In this document: in pieces, positions 1 through 8,038 of the stretch
Layout: each line of letters opens with the position of its first letter
Numbering within the stretch: the stretch's first letter is position 1
Assembly: GCF_000620845.1 (NCBI RefSeq)
Contig: NZ_KK211189.1
Location: 1,813,662-1,877,661 of the forward strand
Origin: Exiguobacterium marinum DSM 16307
GTDB taxonomy: Bacteria; Bacillota; Bacilli; Exiguobacteriales; Exiguobacteriaceae
Length of the DNA stretch: 64,000 nucleotides
Direction of reading: 5' to 3'
The notes under the pieces: model-generated
The model's database searches: none
What the model saw: the letters and a program-made list of their open reading frames with translations, nothing else
Told to the model about the DNA's origin: nothing
Program-made: the position numbers and the translations under genes

Positions 1-598
1 CCTGGACGTCATTCGGTTGACCGAACAATTTCAAGGCGGGACCGAGTAAATAGACGCCAAGGTCCATCAATGACCCGTTCGAAAAATCGGGATTGAATGT
101 ATTCGGATTTTTCCCTTGTTTATACAAATCGTATCGGGAAGAATACTGTGATTTATTGAAGACGGCCCGACGTACCGGAGCGATTCGCTCCATCGCCTGT
201 TGAACCCGTTCAAAGTTCGGCATGAATAGATTACGGAGTGCCTCAAGTAAGACGACCTCGTTCTCCTTCGCGACTTCAATCATACGAGTAACTTCCTGAA
301 CGTTCGAGGCGAGCGGCTTTTCACACAGGACGTGTTTGCCATGCTGCATGAACAAGATGCTCTGTTCGGCGTGAAGCGAGTTCGGGCTCGCAATATAGAT
401 CGCATCGATGACATCACTCTGCGCCATCTCTTCAAGTGATGTGAACGTATGTACGATGCAGTGACTTTCTGCATATTCGTTAGCACGCGACTCCGTGCGC
501 GAGTAAAGTGCCGTCACTTCTACGTAGTCCAACTGATTGATTGTTTCGATAAACCAGTCTGTGATGAAGTTTGTACCAATGATACCAAAACGGATCAT
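1..598 (-). CDS. Gfo/Idh/MocA family oxidoreductase (partial, C-terminus outside window)
   Basis: The frame reads from an ATG at 598 to the window edge, giving about 199 residues without a stop. The N-terminus MIRFGIIGTNFITDWFIE is a Rossmann nucleotide-binding segment, and residues around 90-97 contain the family signature CEKPLA with the catalytic-type lysine. These are NAD(P)-dependent dehydrogenases acting on sugars, inositols or related alcohols; the substrate cannot be read from this fragment. A GAGG Shine-Dalgarno sequence lies 7 bases before the ATG. It sits 9 bases downstream of the interrupted GNAT gene on the same strand, so the two were probably co-transcribed. Confidence 0.9.
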   Translation of the reverse strand, partial: MIRFGIIGTNFITDWFIETINQLDYVEVTALYSRTESRANEYAESHCIVHTFTSLEEMAQSDVIDAIYIASPNSLHAEQSILFMQHGKHVLCEKPLASNVQEVTRMIEVAKENEVVLLEALRNLFMPNFERVQQAMERIAPVRRAVFNKSQYSSRYDLYKQGKNPNTFNPDFSNGSLMDLGVYLLGPALKLFGQPNDVQ

Positions 599-607
599 GT
601 GAATTCC

Positions 608-1090
608 TCATTTCTGTTCTTTCAGATTTTTGATGAGTAGGATTTCATCCAATAAAGGAATCTTATCATATCCGACTTGTGGGATTGTCGATTTCTGTTT
701 TCTTGCTCTCGTCACCGCATCATGAATGATTCGTTCTAGACGATAGCCACGACGTTGATAAAAGCCGAGTGCTCTCAAATTATCATTGGTTGTGATGACA
801 ATTGATTGCTTAACGCCATGCTTCATACTAATTTCTTCAACAGTCTGGAGTAAGCGAGAGCCAATCCCACAATTCTCCATCAGGCTATCAAGAGATATGA
901 TTTCTATTTCCTCATCCCGCATAACATATGTAACAAGACCGTGAATTTGATTTGATTTCATGTAGACAAATCCTCCGAGCTCTGTACAATCGTAGGTTCC
1001 CGAGGAGACGACCATTTGAGCTGAACCCCATTATTCAACAAAAAAATTGCGAATGTCTTCTTGCATATTAGAATGGATTGGTAAGATCAT
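608..1090 (-). pseudogene. GNAT acetyltransferase gene interrupted by an in-frame TAA
   Basis: An intact 135-codon frame can start at the ATG at 1015, but that ATG has no ribosome binding site. The same frame continues upstream to an ATG at 1090 preceded by GGAG at good spacing, interrupted only by one TAA at 1031-1033. The upstream part reads MILPIHSNMQEDIRNFFVE, then stop, then WGSAQMVVSSG, which matches how N-acetyltransferases of this type begin (RNFFVExWGSxxMVVSSG). The acetyl-CoA site is seen as GIGSRLLQTVEE, followed by the NDNLRALGFYQRRGY segment. The simplest reading is a nonsense mutation at a Gln or His codon before the conserved Trp-Gly. Reinitiation at 1015 would give a product lacking the first strand. 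A sequencing error is possible. Confidence 0.75.
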
Positions 1091-1168
1091 TTAGTTCTCC
1101 TCTGTTTATATATAATTAGATATTGAATACGGTATTTGAAATATGTAATGAGCTAAAATAATCTTTTA

Positions 1169-1837
1169 TCATTTGTTATCATTCTGAAAGACTTCGGCAC
1201 GCTCTCTCTCTTTAAACGGCCAACGATAAATTTGTCCTTCTTTCTCGACATAGGCAACACCGTCTTCAATCATCAACGACGAACAGTCAAGGAGATGACG
1301 TGGCATCGGATATATTTCAATCCACCCGTTCGCATGGACATGAACGAGACGACCATCGATTGAAGAGATGACCCATACCCCCTTCTCTGACGTACACATC
1401 ACGTCGCAGTCATGAAGAACTGGGCCCTTTCTGACCTCTTGATTATATTGAAAACGTACGGTTCCCTCTTTTGAGAAGCAGACGAGAGCCTCGGTCGAGA
1501 TCCCTTCTCCAAAGATGCCCTCGTCCCCGTAACCAACCCAGATCCCGGTATCATTGATCTCAACCGCTTCAATCGCGTTACCTGCGTGAAATGAATGTTT
1601 GATGTCGCCGTCTACATCTAGCACCCACGCATTGGTTGGTTCCCCTTCTAACGTAAACGCCCAGATGAACAAGTGATTCTCGTCAATGATTCGAATACCC
1701 GCCACATATTCATGCCGATTGAAGTCCATGATCAACCCATTCCAATGGATGTAGAAGTGATGATTGGACTTGACCAAACGAGCTGAACCCATTGACTTGC
1801 GCGTATCGGAATCAACCACCTCTATTTCATCATTCAT
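1169..1837 (-). CDS. Hypothetical beta-rich protein (propeller-like repeats)
   Basis: This is a 222-residue protein of unknown function with no signal peptide. The sequence is a run of short beta-like segments with repeated W-V or W-L turns (GLIMDFNRHEYV, NAWVLDVDGD, GIWVGYGDEG, GVWVISSIDGRLV, GQIYRWPF), typical of propeller-like folds. I cannot assign a named family. The ATG at 1837 is chosen because AGGGGTGA lies about 6 bases upstream; a TTG at 1843 in the same frame has no room for a binding site. It follows the membrane protein ending at 1844 by 6 bases, so the pair forms an operon. Confidence 0.75.
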   Translation of the reverse strand: MNDEIEVVDSDTRKSMGSARLVKSNHHFYIHWNGLIMDFNRHEYVAGIRIIDENHLFIWAFTLEGEPTNAWVLDVDGDIKHSFHAGNAIEAVEINDTGIWVGYGDEGIFGEGISTEALVCFSKEGTVRFQYNQEVRKGPVLHDCDVMCTSEKGVWVISSIDGRLVHVHANGWIEIYPMPRHLLDCSSLMIEDGVAYVEKEGQIYRWPFKERERAEVFQNDNK

Positions 1838-1843
1838 ACACAA

Positions 1844-2524
1844 TCACCCCTTACCGTCTTCCAATCGCTTGAAATGTAATGCCTCTCGAAACCGTCTAGA
1901 TTCTTCATCACTCACCACTTCGTCTATATATCTTGATTTCCAATAAGGCGAGAGGTCCACCTCTTCCACACCGATCCGCTTGAACCAATCCAACACCGTC
2001 TCATTCGATTGGTGTCTTGAGGAAATCGGCAAATCCAAATTGAACTGGATGAGCGCATTCCGAATCGCACTATCGGTCCATTGGATCTCACTGGGTTCTA
2101 CAAATCCTTTTGCTTTCGTCGTTCTGTTTCCCCGTTTCACACTGTTTCTTGAGAAATCAATGGTCGAGACGACACCCTTTCTTTTACGTAGCATGCTGAG
2201 CGTCAAAATCAGGAGAACGATCAAGCCTCCAATAAGGAACCACATCCAGACTGAATTTCCCGTCTCTGTTACCGTCCCACCTGTTCCGAACGTATAGTCT
2301 AAAAAGTCATTTTTTAAAAATGGAAGATCATCATCTTTCCACATACGGAGCTTCCCATCAAATGCGTCGCCGCTAACACCATCTTTCCCAGAAAAACGTA
2401 GTATAATTCCACCGTCTGTCGGGTCGTGAAACCATTCCCAAAATAGACGAGCCAGATGGATAAATCCAGTCACCAACATCAAACTGCCGAGCATGATCAT
2501 CAATAATCGGGTTGTAAATCGCAT
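1844..2524 (-). CDS. Hypothetical two-TM membrane protein, DUF4129-like C-terminus
   Basis: This 226-residue protein has a hydrophobic N-terminal segment (about residues 4-28), an extracytoplasmic acidic loop, a second membrane span (about 92-112, WMWFLIGGLIVLLILTLS) and a charged cytoplasmic tail. The tail, from VLDWFKRIGVEEVDLSPYW to SRRFREALHF, resembles the soluble end of DUF4129-type proteins that accompany transglutaminase or MoxR clusters, but no such partner lies here, so that is only a resemblance. The start is the ATG at 2524 with GGAGG five bases upstream, in preference to an in-frame GTG at 2539. It is the first gene of a two-gene unit. Confidence 0.75.
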   Translation of the reverse strand: MRFTTRLLMIMLGSLMLVTGFIHLARLFWEWFHDPTDGGIILRFSGKDGVSGDAFDGKLRMWKDDDLPFLKNDFLDYTFGTGGTVTETGNSVWMWFLIGGLIVLLILTLSMLRKRKGVVSTIDFSRNSVKRGNRTTKAKGFVEPSEIQWTDSAIRNALIQFNLDLPISSRHQSNETVLDWFKRIGVEEVDLSPYWKSRYIDEVVSDEESRRFREALHFKRLEDGKG

Positions 2525-2623
2525 CGTAACCTCCGTCACACATTATGTATGATCGTATCATGTATGATAAGAGATTGTCAGAAAAATCCAAACGAAAAGA
2601 CCGAGAGTTCTCGGTCCACTGTT

Positions 2624-2992
2624 TTACAAAATTGCTTCTGCGAGCAATCGGTCGAACTTACGCACGTCCACTTTTTTATTCAGATTGATTTTAATTGTAC
2701 CGGAACGGGTGAACAATTGAACCTCGGAGTTCAAGTCAAACATTCTTCCTGCATTCTCCGTCGAGTACATATTAATCGAGTCGTACGGAAGCGAGTAGAC
2801 TTCAATCTTCTTCCCCGTGAGTCCTTGCGCGTCGCGCACAATCAGACGTTTGTTCGTGAAGACAGCGACGTCACGTACTGTCTTATAGGCAGCGACCGCT
2901 CGCTCCCCGTCGATGAATGACTCCGTGATATCACTCGGCACCTCACACTCCGAATAAAACGTCCAAGATAAATCTCCAATCGGGTTTCCCAT
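2624..2992 (-). CDS. Bacterial PH-domain protein (bPH_1-like)
   Basis: A 122-residue cytoplasmic protein. The core FIDGERAVAAYKTVRDVAVFTNKRLIVRDAQG is the hallmark of the bacterial pleckstrin-homology domain family, with the usual FTNKRLI strand and a later YDSINMYSTE strand. The last helix is DVRKFDRLLAEAIL. Function in this family is generally unknown. AAGGAGGG lies 8 bases before the ATG. It is transcribed alone, divergently from the antiporter gene. Confidence 0.85.
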   Translation of the reverse strand: MGNPIGDLSWTFYSECEVPSDITESFIDGERAVAAYKTVRDVAVFTNKRLIVRDAQGLTGKKIEVYSLPYDSINMYSTENAGRMFDLNSEVQLFTRSGTIKINLNKKVDVRKFDRLLAEAIL

Positions 2993-3110
2993 CTTGATTC
3001 CCTCCTTAATGAATTGAATGTACTATCCCCTATATTCCACAATTCTCGTTTGATTAGACCTTGAATGGGAAGATAGTGTATAGCATGTTGATGTAGAGGA
3101 GGACGTCGTC

Positions 3111-4316
3111 ATGATCGCGCAACAGGTCATCACATTACTACTCATTGGCTATCTCATTTATTTGATTGATTCCAAACGAAATTACTTCCCTGTCCCGGTC
3201 ATCTTGGTCTTGATTGGGATTGGACTATCTTATATCACTTTCTTTGATTCCGTATTCATTACGAAAGATATGATTTTTGAAGTGTTCCTGCCGGCTTTAC
3301 TTTTTACGTCGGCCTATCAATTTAAGTATAACGACTTGAAAGATAACTTTGGGATCATCGCGATATTGAGTACGGTCGGTCTTGTCTTGACCGCCATCTT
3401 GATGGGATATGGCACGTTTTGGATCAGCGAGCTCTTCACCCCGCTCACGTTGACCGCTTCCTTCTTATTAGCGTCCATCTTGATTCCGACCGACCCCGTT
3501 TCCGTGACTGCGATTTTAAAACGGAGTAAAGGGGAGAAGCGGATTGCGGACGTCGTCGAAGGCGAATCGATGGTGAACGATGGGACGAGTGTCGTCATCT
3601 TCACAATCTTTCTCAGTATGTTCGCGACTGGAGAACGATTCTCCACGCTCAGCTTTTTAACTGATTTTTTGATTGTGTCTGCTGGTGGGATCGGTATTGG
3701 CTTCATTTCTGGATTTTTACTTAAGAAATTGATGATTGTCAGCTTTAAAAAGCATGAGCTCGTCATGTTGACGATCGTGACTGCATATGGCGCCTTCTAT
3801 CTCGCCGATGCGCTAGAAGTGTCTGGTGTCCTCGCAACGGTGACAGCAGGTATGATGTTGTCACACGAACTCGGAACAAAAGCGGATTACGAATCGGTCA
3901 AGCGTCATCTTGATGGTTTCTGGGATATCGTCATTCCGATATTGCTCGCCCTCTTGTTCTTATTGATTGGAATCGAGGCGACCAGCTATTTGTCTGTATC
4001 TCTCTGGACGTTCGCTGTTCTTTTATTCTTACTTTCAATCGTGACCCGGTTTATCGTCGTCGGCGGTCTAGTTTATACCGTTCCCGAATGGCGTAGAGAA
4101 TTTAAAGACGATTTGACAGCGACTTCTCTCCTTACTTGGTCCGGGATTAAAGGAACGATGTCGATTGCCCTCGTCCTCTGGCTAGAGGCAGAGAACATTA
4201 ACGGCTCGAGCGAAATGATATCTCTCGCGTTTGCCGTCATTCTTCTCTCTCTTGTGCTACAAAGCATCGGCGTCTATCCACTGACGACATATTTAACGAA
4301 TAAACATGACGAGTGA
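3111..4316 (+). CDS. Monovalent cation:proton antiporter, CPA1 (NhaP/NhaK-like)
   Basis: A 401-residue polytopic membrane protein with about 12 predicted spans. Conserved CPA1 features are visible: ILIPTDPVSVTAILKRS in the ion-binding region, VVEGESMVNDGTSVVIF with the paired acidic residues, and LLTWSGIKGTMSIAL near the end. These proteins exchange Na+ or K+ for H+ across the cytoplasmic membrane for pH and salt homeostasis. The C-terminus is short, lacking a long cytoplasmic regulatory tail. A rho-independent terminator follows directly, so it is monocistronic. Confidence 0.92.
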   Translation: MIAQQVITLLLIGYLIYLIDSKRNYFPVPVILVLIGIGLSYITFFDSVFITKDMIFEVFLPALLFTSAYQFKYNDLKDNFGIIAILSTVGLVLTAILMGYGTFWISELFTPLTLTASFLLASILIPTDPVSVTAILKRSKGEKRIADVVEGESMVNDGTSVVIFTIFLSMFATGERFSTLSFLTDFLIVSAGGIGIGFISGFLLKKLMIVSFKKHELVMLTIVTAYGAFYLADALEVSGVLATVTAGMMLSHELGTKADYESVKRHLDGFWDIVIPILLALLFLLIGIEATSYLSVSLWTFAVLLFLLSIVTRFIVVGGLVYTVPEWRREFKDDLTATSLLTWSGIKGTMSIALVLWLEAENINGSSEMISLAFAVILLSLVLQSIGVYPLTTYLTNKHDE

Positions 4317-4319
4317 CGG

Positions 4320-4345
4320 AACCCTTCCTTAGAGAAGGGTTTTTT
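4320..4345 (+). terminator. Rho-independent terminator of the antiporter gene
   Basis: An 8-bp stem AACCCTTC/GAAGGGTT with a 6-base loop is followed by a run of T, 3 bases after the stop codon. Confidence 0.85.
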
Positions 4346-4356
4346 AGATTCTGAAA

Positions 4357-4390
4357 TTGACATTGTCCACTTTTAGTGTAAAATTACACT
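4357..4390 (+). promoter_or_regulatory. Promoter with overlapping palindromic operator for the Xre module
   Basis: A -35 TTGACA (4357-4362) and a -10 TAAAAT (4379-4384) are separated by 16 bases. A perfect inverted repeat AGTGTAAAATTACACT (4375-4390, 7-bp arms, 2-bp spacer) covers the -10 box. A repressor bound here would block RNA polymerase. The obvious candidate is the Xre-type protein encoded second in this operon, making autoregulation likely (inference). Confidence 0.7.
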
Positions 4391-4411
4391 TGTAATATAC
4401 TAGGAGGTGAT

Positions 4412-4711
4412 TTGTTGGAAAATACTTCAACACCATCCGCTGCCATTTCTACTGGAGTGGTGACGATTGTACTTGCTCTTGTTGCATCATATCTTACTCC
4501 ATCGTTCTTGAAAGTCGGAATCATCTGGGATCTCGCCGCTTTCTTAGTCATCGGCATTGCGACATTCAGTTTTACATACCATTTTTATCAATCGAAACGG
4601 TTGTCCTATTGGCAATACATTTGCTGTTATGTCATCGTTTGTCTCTTTTTATTCACCGTGTTTCTCGGAATCTCGTGGATCTTGATTTTCATTAGCTCAG
4701 CGACGCTGTAA
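4412..4711 (+). CDS. Small membrane protein of unknown function
   Basis: A 99-residue protein with three predicted membrane spans (about 12-32, 38-56 and 72-96). No family recognised. It starts at one of two adjacent TTG codons (4412 or 4415) behind AGGAGGTGA. It is the first gene after a promoter with a palindromic operator, and is followed 29 bases later by the Xre-type regulator and then another three-span protein of similar size. Confidence 0.7.
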   Translation: MLENTSTPSAAISTGVVTIVLALVASYLTPSFLKVGIIWDLAAFLVIGIATFSFTYHFYQSKRLSYWQYICCYVIVCLFLFTVFLGISWILIFISSATL

Positions 4712-4740
4712 TTCAGACAAACAGGAAGGAAGGAGCGCTT

Positions 4741-5220
4741 ATGCAAAAATCCGAATTTATTGAACAAGTCTCTCGAAAAATGAAATTGATTCGTATCGAA
4801 TCCCAGCATTCACAGGAAGAGATGGCGAACTTACTCGGCATATCCAAAAAAACGCTCATTCAAATCGAGAAGGAGCGGAATGAAGCGAGTTGGTCGACGG
4901 TTGTGACGCTATGCGCGCTGTTCAATGAGAGTGAGGTTCTCATACACCTAATTGGTGACGATCCTGTCGAGTTCGTCAAACTGATCGCAACCGCGAACAC
5001 ATACGAACCGAAAGAAAAGACGCTCGGCGGACGTGTTTTTTGGCACGAAATCGAGGAAGGTCCCCACTTCACTCTTCAGCAAAATATCATCAGCGGACAT
5101 TATCGGATCATCGATCTCAACCATGTGAGGTGGTACAGCACGTTTGATGCAGAGGATGCCGAACAGGTACGATTGAAGTTGGAACATCAGCAAGAGGTGT
5201 CAGATGACGCGAAAGCGTAA
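4741..5220 (+). CDS. Xre-family DNA-binding protein with C-terminal extension
   Basis: A 159-residue protein. Residues about 12-62 form an HTH_XRE domain (KMKLIRIESQHSQEEMANLLGIS, then KKTLIQIEKERNEASWSTVVTLCALF). The rest is an unfamiliar domain rich in aromatic residues (GGRVFWHEIEE, YRIIDLNHVRWYSTFDAED). GGAAGGAGCGCTT precedes the ATG. It lies between two small membrane proteins and overlaps the third gene by 17 bases, suggesting translational coupling and a joint function. The likely role is repressor of its own operon through the palindrome at 4375-4390. Confidence 0.85.
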   Translation: MQKSEFIEQVSRKMKLIRIESQHSQEEMANLLGISKKTLIQIEKERNEASWSTVVTLCALFNESEVLIHLIGDDPVEFVKLIATANTYEPKEKTLGGRVFWHEIEEGPHFTLQQNIISGHYRIIDLNHVRWYSTFDAEDAEQVRLKLEHQQEVSDDAKA

Positions 5221-5488
5221 AGATTTGATGATGGCTTTCAGTCTAATCGTGATGACAATCGCTTATTTTTGGCTGATTCCGAATGTAATGACTGGTTCCA
5301 TTTGGTTTATCGGCACAATCATTTTGCTCGTCCTCTCTTCGCTTTATTTGACACGCTTGATTCAATCATACGTTCCACTTTCTTTGATGAAATTCGTCCT
5401 GATTAGCGTGATTTCTTTCCTTGTACTTTGCTGCTTGTTGATCATTTTATTTTATAAAGTGGCTCTTTACCAGATGAATCATCTATAA
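5204..5488 (+). CDS. Small membrane protein of unknown function
   Basis: A 94-residue protein with a basic N-terminus (MTRKRKD) and three predicted spans (about 8-25, 30-48, 58-88). No family recognised. The ATG at 5204 lies inside the end of the Xre gene and is preceded by GAGGTG within that reading frame. It is the third member of the membrane protein/regulator/membrane protein module. Confidence 0.7.
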   Translation: MTRKRKDLMMAFSLIVMTIAYFWLIPNVMTGSIWFIGTIILLVLSSLYLTRLIQSYVPLSLMKFVLISVISFLVLCCLLIILFYKVALYQMNHL

Positions 5489-5506
5489 CGAATTGGAGGT
5501 TTTCAC

Positions 5507-5898
5507 ATGCGATTTTATGTCGGTTCAAGCTTTTCAAATATCGAAGACGTACGGTTCATGTGTAATGAGCTGATTGCGCTCGGCCACACCCACACGTATG
5601 ACTACGCGCCGCTTCAATTGATGCGTTACGCTCGATTGGCGAAGAAGAGGTTTCTGGAATTCAATCAGCGGACTTCGTCGTCATCCTCTTGCCTGGAGGT
5701 AAAGGCGCACATGTTGAACTCGGGATTGCTCTCGGGATGAATAAACACGTTTTCCTATACGATTTGGGTGACCAGATGATGAATATGAAGGAGACGAGCA
5801 CGTTTTATCATGTGGATGCAGTACAACGCTTGAAGGGACCGTTCAACGCCCTCCCCCACCAAATTCAAGATCGATTGAAGCTCTCTAATCACGTTTGA
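5507..5898 (+). pseudogene. Nucleoside 2-deoxyribosyltransferase-like gene with a frameshift
   Basis: Two overlapping frames together encode one recognisable protein of about 130 residues. The first starts at the ATG at 5507 behind GGAGG and reads MRFYVGSSFSNIEDVRF to about THTYDYAP. The sequence then continues sensibly only in the -1 frame: SIDALRSIGEEEVSG, ADFVVILLPGGKGAHVELG, and STFYHVDAV. This is the ordinary order of motifs in short nucleoside 2-deoxyribosyltransferase/nucleoside hydrolase-like proteins. The shift lies between about 5601 and 5625, equivalent to loss of one base. Either the gene is inactive or the sequence has an error there. Confidence 0.78.
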
Positions 5899-6649
5899 GC
5901 TGATGCCCTTTATTCTCACGGAATCGAGCCGGGGTGCAGCCTACCCATTCCGTGAAATGCTTGTTCAGTTGAGCCGAACTATTGAATCCGACTTCTTGGC
6001 TGATTGCGAGTAGTGTAAGATTCGAATAGCGAAGGAGCGACTTCGCATGAATCAGGCGTTGTCTCGTGATGTATTGATACGGCGTCTGACCGATTCGCTC
6101 TCGAAAGTTCCGTATGAACTGATACTTACTTTGATGGACGATTCGACTCAATTCTTCGATGCGAAGCTCCGTATGATAAGAATCATGAATGACACGCAAA
6201 ACCGGTGCAAATAAGTCTTCATCATCTAAAGAAGTGTGGATGAGGTGACTCTGAATGAACGTCATCACATCATCTGTAATATCAATCTCTAAAAATCCTC
6301 GACTTGACCACTCCCCTAACAGTCTTCTTGTCGACATGACCGCTATGGAAGGAAACATTGGATTGACCCTGTTTTCAAACCCGTTCAATCGACTCGCAAT
6401 AAACCGAAAACTCACATAAGTCGTTTCAGTTGAATCAGCGAATAGTCGATAGGACTGATTCGGTTGAACCACAATCGATTCGCTGTCTTGGAGACGATAT
6501 TCGAATGCATCCACCTCAATCCCAATTTTCCCTTCCAACACGAGCACCCAGACGATGTCTTCTTTGCTCTCTTCTCTTTCTGTCGTCCAATCCCCACTAG
6601 AGGAGACGTAACGTATGACGACGTCAGGCAGTGTAAATAATTGTTCCAT
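5885..6649 (-). CDS. AraC-family transcriptional regulator
   Basis: A 254-residue protein: an N-terminal cupin-like ligand domain (about 1-140) and a C-terminal AraC double HTH (about 155-250) with SRIVHQSKYQFIRNFRERIGQTPYQYITRQRLIHAKSLL and the second-helix segment AISQEVGFNSSAQLNKHFTEWVGCTPARFR. The ATG at 6649 is chosen because GGAGGGG precedes it; an in-frame GTG at 6694 lacks one. It is transcribed divergently from the MFS gene, which it probably controls. Its last codons overlap the 3' end of the frameshifted gene on the other strand. Confidence 0.92.
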   Translation of the reverse strand: MEQLFTLPDVVIRYVSSSGDWTTEREESKEDIVWVLVLEGKIGIEVDAFEYRLQDSESIVVQPNQSYRLFADSTETTYVSFRFIASRLNGFENRVNPMFPSIAVMSTRRLLGEWSSRGFLEIDITDDVMTFIQSHLIHTSLDDEDLFAPVLRVIHDSYHTELRIEELSRIVHQSKYQFIRNFRERIGQTPYQYITRQRLIHAKSLLRYSNLTLLAISQEVGFNSSAQLNKHFTEWVGCTPARFRENKGHQLKRD

Positions 6650-6776
6650 ATACCCCTCCAGATTATTGCGCAAAAATCGAGCAATATAGTGCACGATGAT
6701 TCACTTCAAATCACGCATACTGTTCATAACAGTTAAGCGGCCACTTCACTGACCTTATGAAAAGATGGTGATTCAC

Positions 6777-8015
6777 ATGTTTCAATCGCTTCATCCTAAC
6801 CTAAAAGTAAGACTTGGCTTGAACTTCTTTCAAAAGCTGACTCAAACCGCCGTATTCCCTTTTTTGACGATTTATTTTGTTCGCCAGTTCGGTGCAACCG
6901 AGACCGGACCGCTCATCGTCTTGACGATGATTGCCTCATTCATCGCAAGTCTCTATGGAGGCCATCTGTCCGATCGTTACGGAAGAAAGCGAATTCTCTT
7001 CATCGGAGAAGTACTACGTTTCGCATGTTATATCGGTATGGCAATCGCATGTTCTCAAGTAATCGACAGTGCCGTTTTATTATTTATCTTTTTCTTTTTT
7101 AGTAATCTCTTGAGTAGTGCCATCACGCCAGCAAACGAAGCCATCTTAATCGATGATAGCCGACCCGAGCAGCGAAAATATTTGTATACACTCAGTTACT
7201 GGCTCATGAACGGGTCCATCGTCATCGGTAGCCTAATCGGCGGCTTTTTCTTCGAACAGCATCTCTTCTACTTGTTAGTATCGGCAGCCATTCTTTCATT
7301 CGGATGTGTCTTCCTGATTTCCTTCAAACTCGAAGACAACTATAAACCTTTTCCGCGTAAAGGACAGAACCCCACTGGTGTATGGACGGGATACCAGACG
7401 GTCATGAGGAACCAACTCTTTTTGAAATACCTCGTCGCAGGTATTTTGACGTTGTCATTAGAGTTGCAGCTTACGCATTATCTCGCGATTCACTTTGCTG
7501 AAACGTTACACGCTGTCCCGTTCTTCCATTTCTCACTAGATGGGACGAGTGTTCTCGGATTGCTTCGAGCGGAGAATACGATTCTCGTGTTACTGCTCGG
7601 TCTCGTTTTGATGCGTTGGACTAAATCCATCTCTGAACGTGCGCTACTATACACGGGTGTCACACTGTTCAGTCTTGGATTCGCCATCTTACCGGTTTCA
7701 CATGATCTTTCCATGTTAGTAATCGGTACGGCTTGTTTCACGTTTGGAGAACTGCTATATGTACCCATCCACCAAGCCATACTAGTTCGACTCATAGAAG
7801 ACCATCTCCGCAGTCAATACTTGGCCGTGAATGGTCTACGTTACCGAGGCGCGCTTCTAATCGGCGCAATCAGTGTATCGGCTTATGAATTCGTGTCACC
7901 CATTTGGATGACCATGACGTATATTGGCTTTGGCATATTCGCAATCTTCTTCTATCGCTCAATTTTAAAACAACTGAATGAATTACCGACTATAATTAAA
8001 CACCAAGCCTCTTAG
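6777..8015 (+). CDS. MFS transporter (drug-efflux-like)
   Basis: A 412-residue protein of the major facilitator superfamily with 12 predicted spans. The loop 2-3 signature appears as GGHLSDRYGRKRILFIGE. The opening MFQSLHPNLKVRLGLNFF is typical of a Bacilli MFS subgroup. The substrate is unknown. The ATG at 6777 has GGTGA 6 bases upstream; an ATG four codons earlier (6765) is in frame but overlaps that site. The divergent AraC gene suggests induction by a ligand. Confidence 0.88.
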   Translation: MFQSLHPNLKVRLGLNFFQKLTQTAVFPFLTIYFVRQFGATETGPLIVLTMIASFIASLYGGHLSDRYGRKRILFIGEVLRFACYIGMAIACSQVIDSAVLLFIFFFFSNLLSSAITPANEAILIDDSRPEQRKYLYTLSYWLMNGSIVIGSLIGGFFFEQHLFYLLVSAAILSFGCVFLISFKLEDNYKPFPRKGQNPTGVWTGYQTVMRNQLFLKYLVAGILTLSLELQLTHYLAIHFAETLHAVPFFHFSLDGTSVLGLLRAENTILVLLLGLVLMRWTKSISERALLYTGVTLFSLGFAILPVSHDLSMLVIGTACFTFGELLYVPIHQAILVRLIEDHLRSQYLAVNGLRYRGALLIGAISVSAYEFVSPIWMTMTYIGFGIFAIFFYRSILKQLNELPTIIKHQAS

Positions 8016-8038
8016 TCATATGAACATTCATGTCTGAT

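Noticed and set aside
3060..3100. SigB-type promoter before the antiporter gene
   Set aside because: GTTTGA-N13-GGGAAG is too far from the GTTTAA/GGGTAT consensus to claim.
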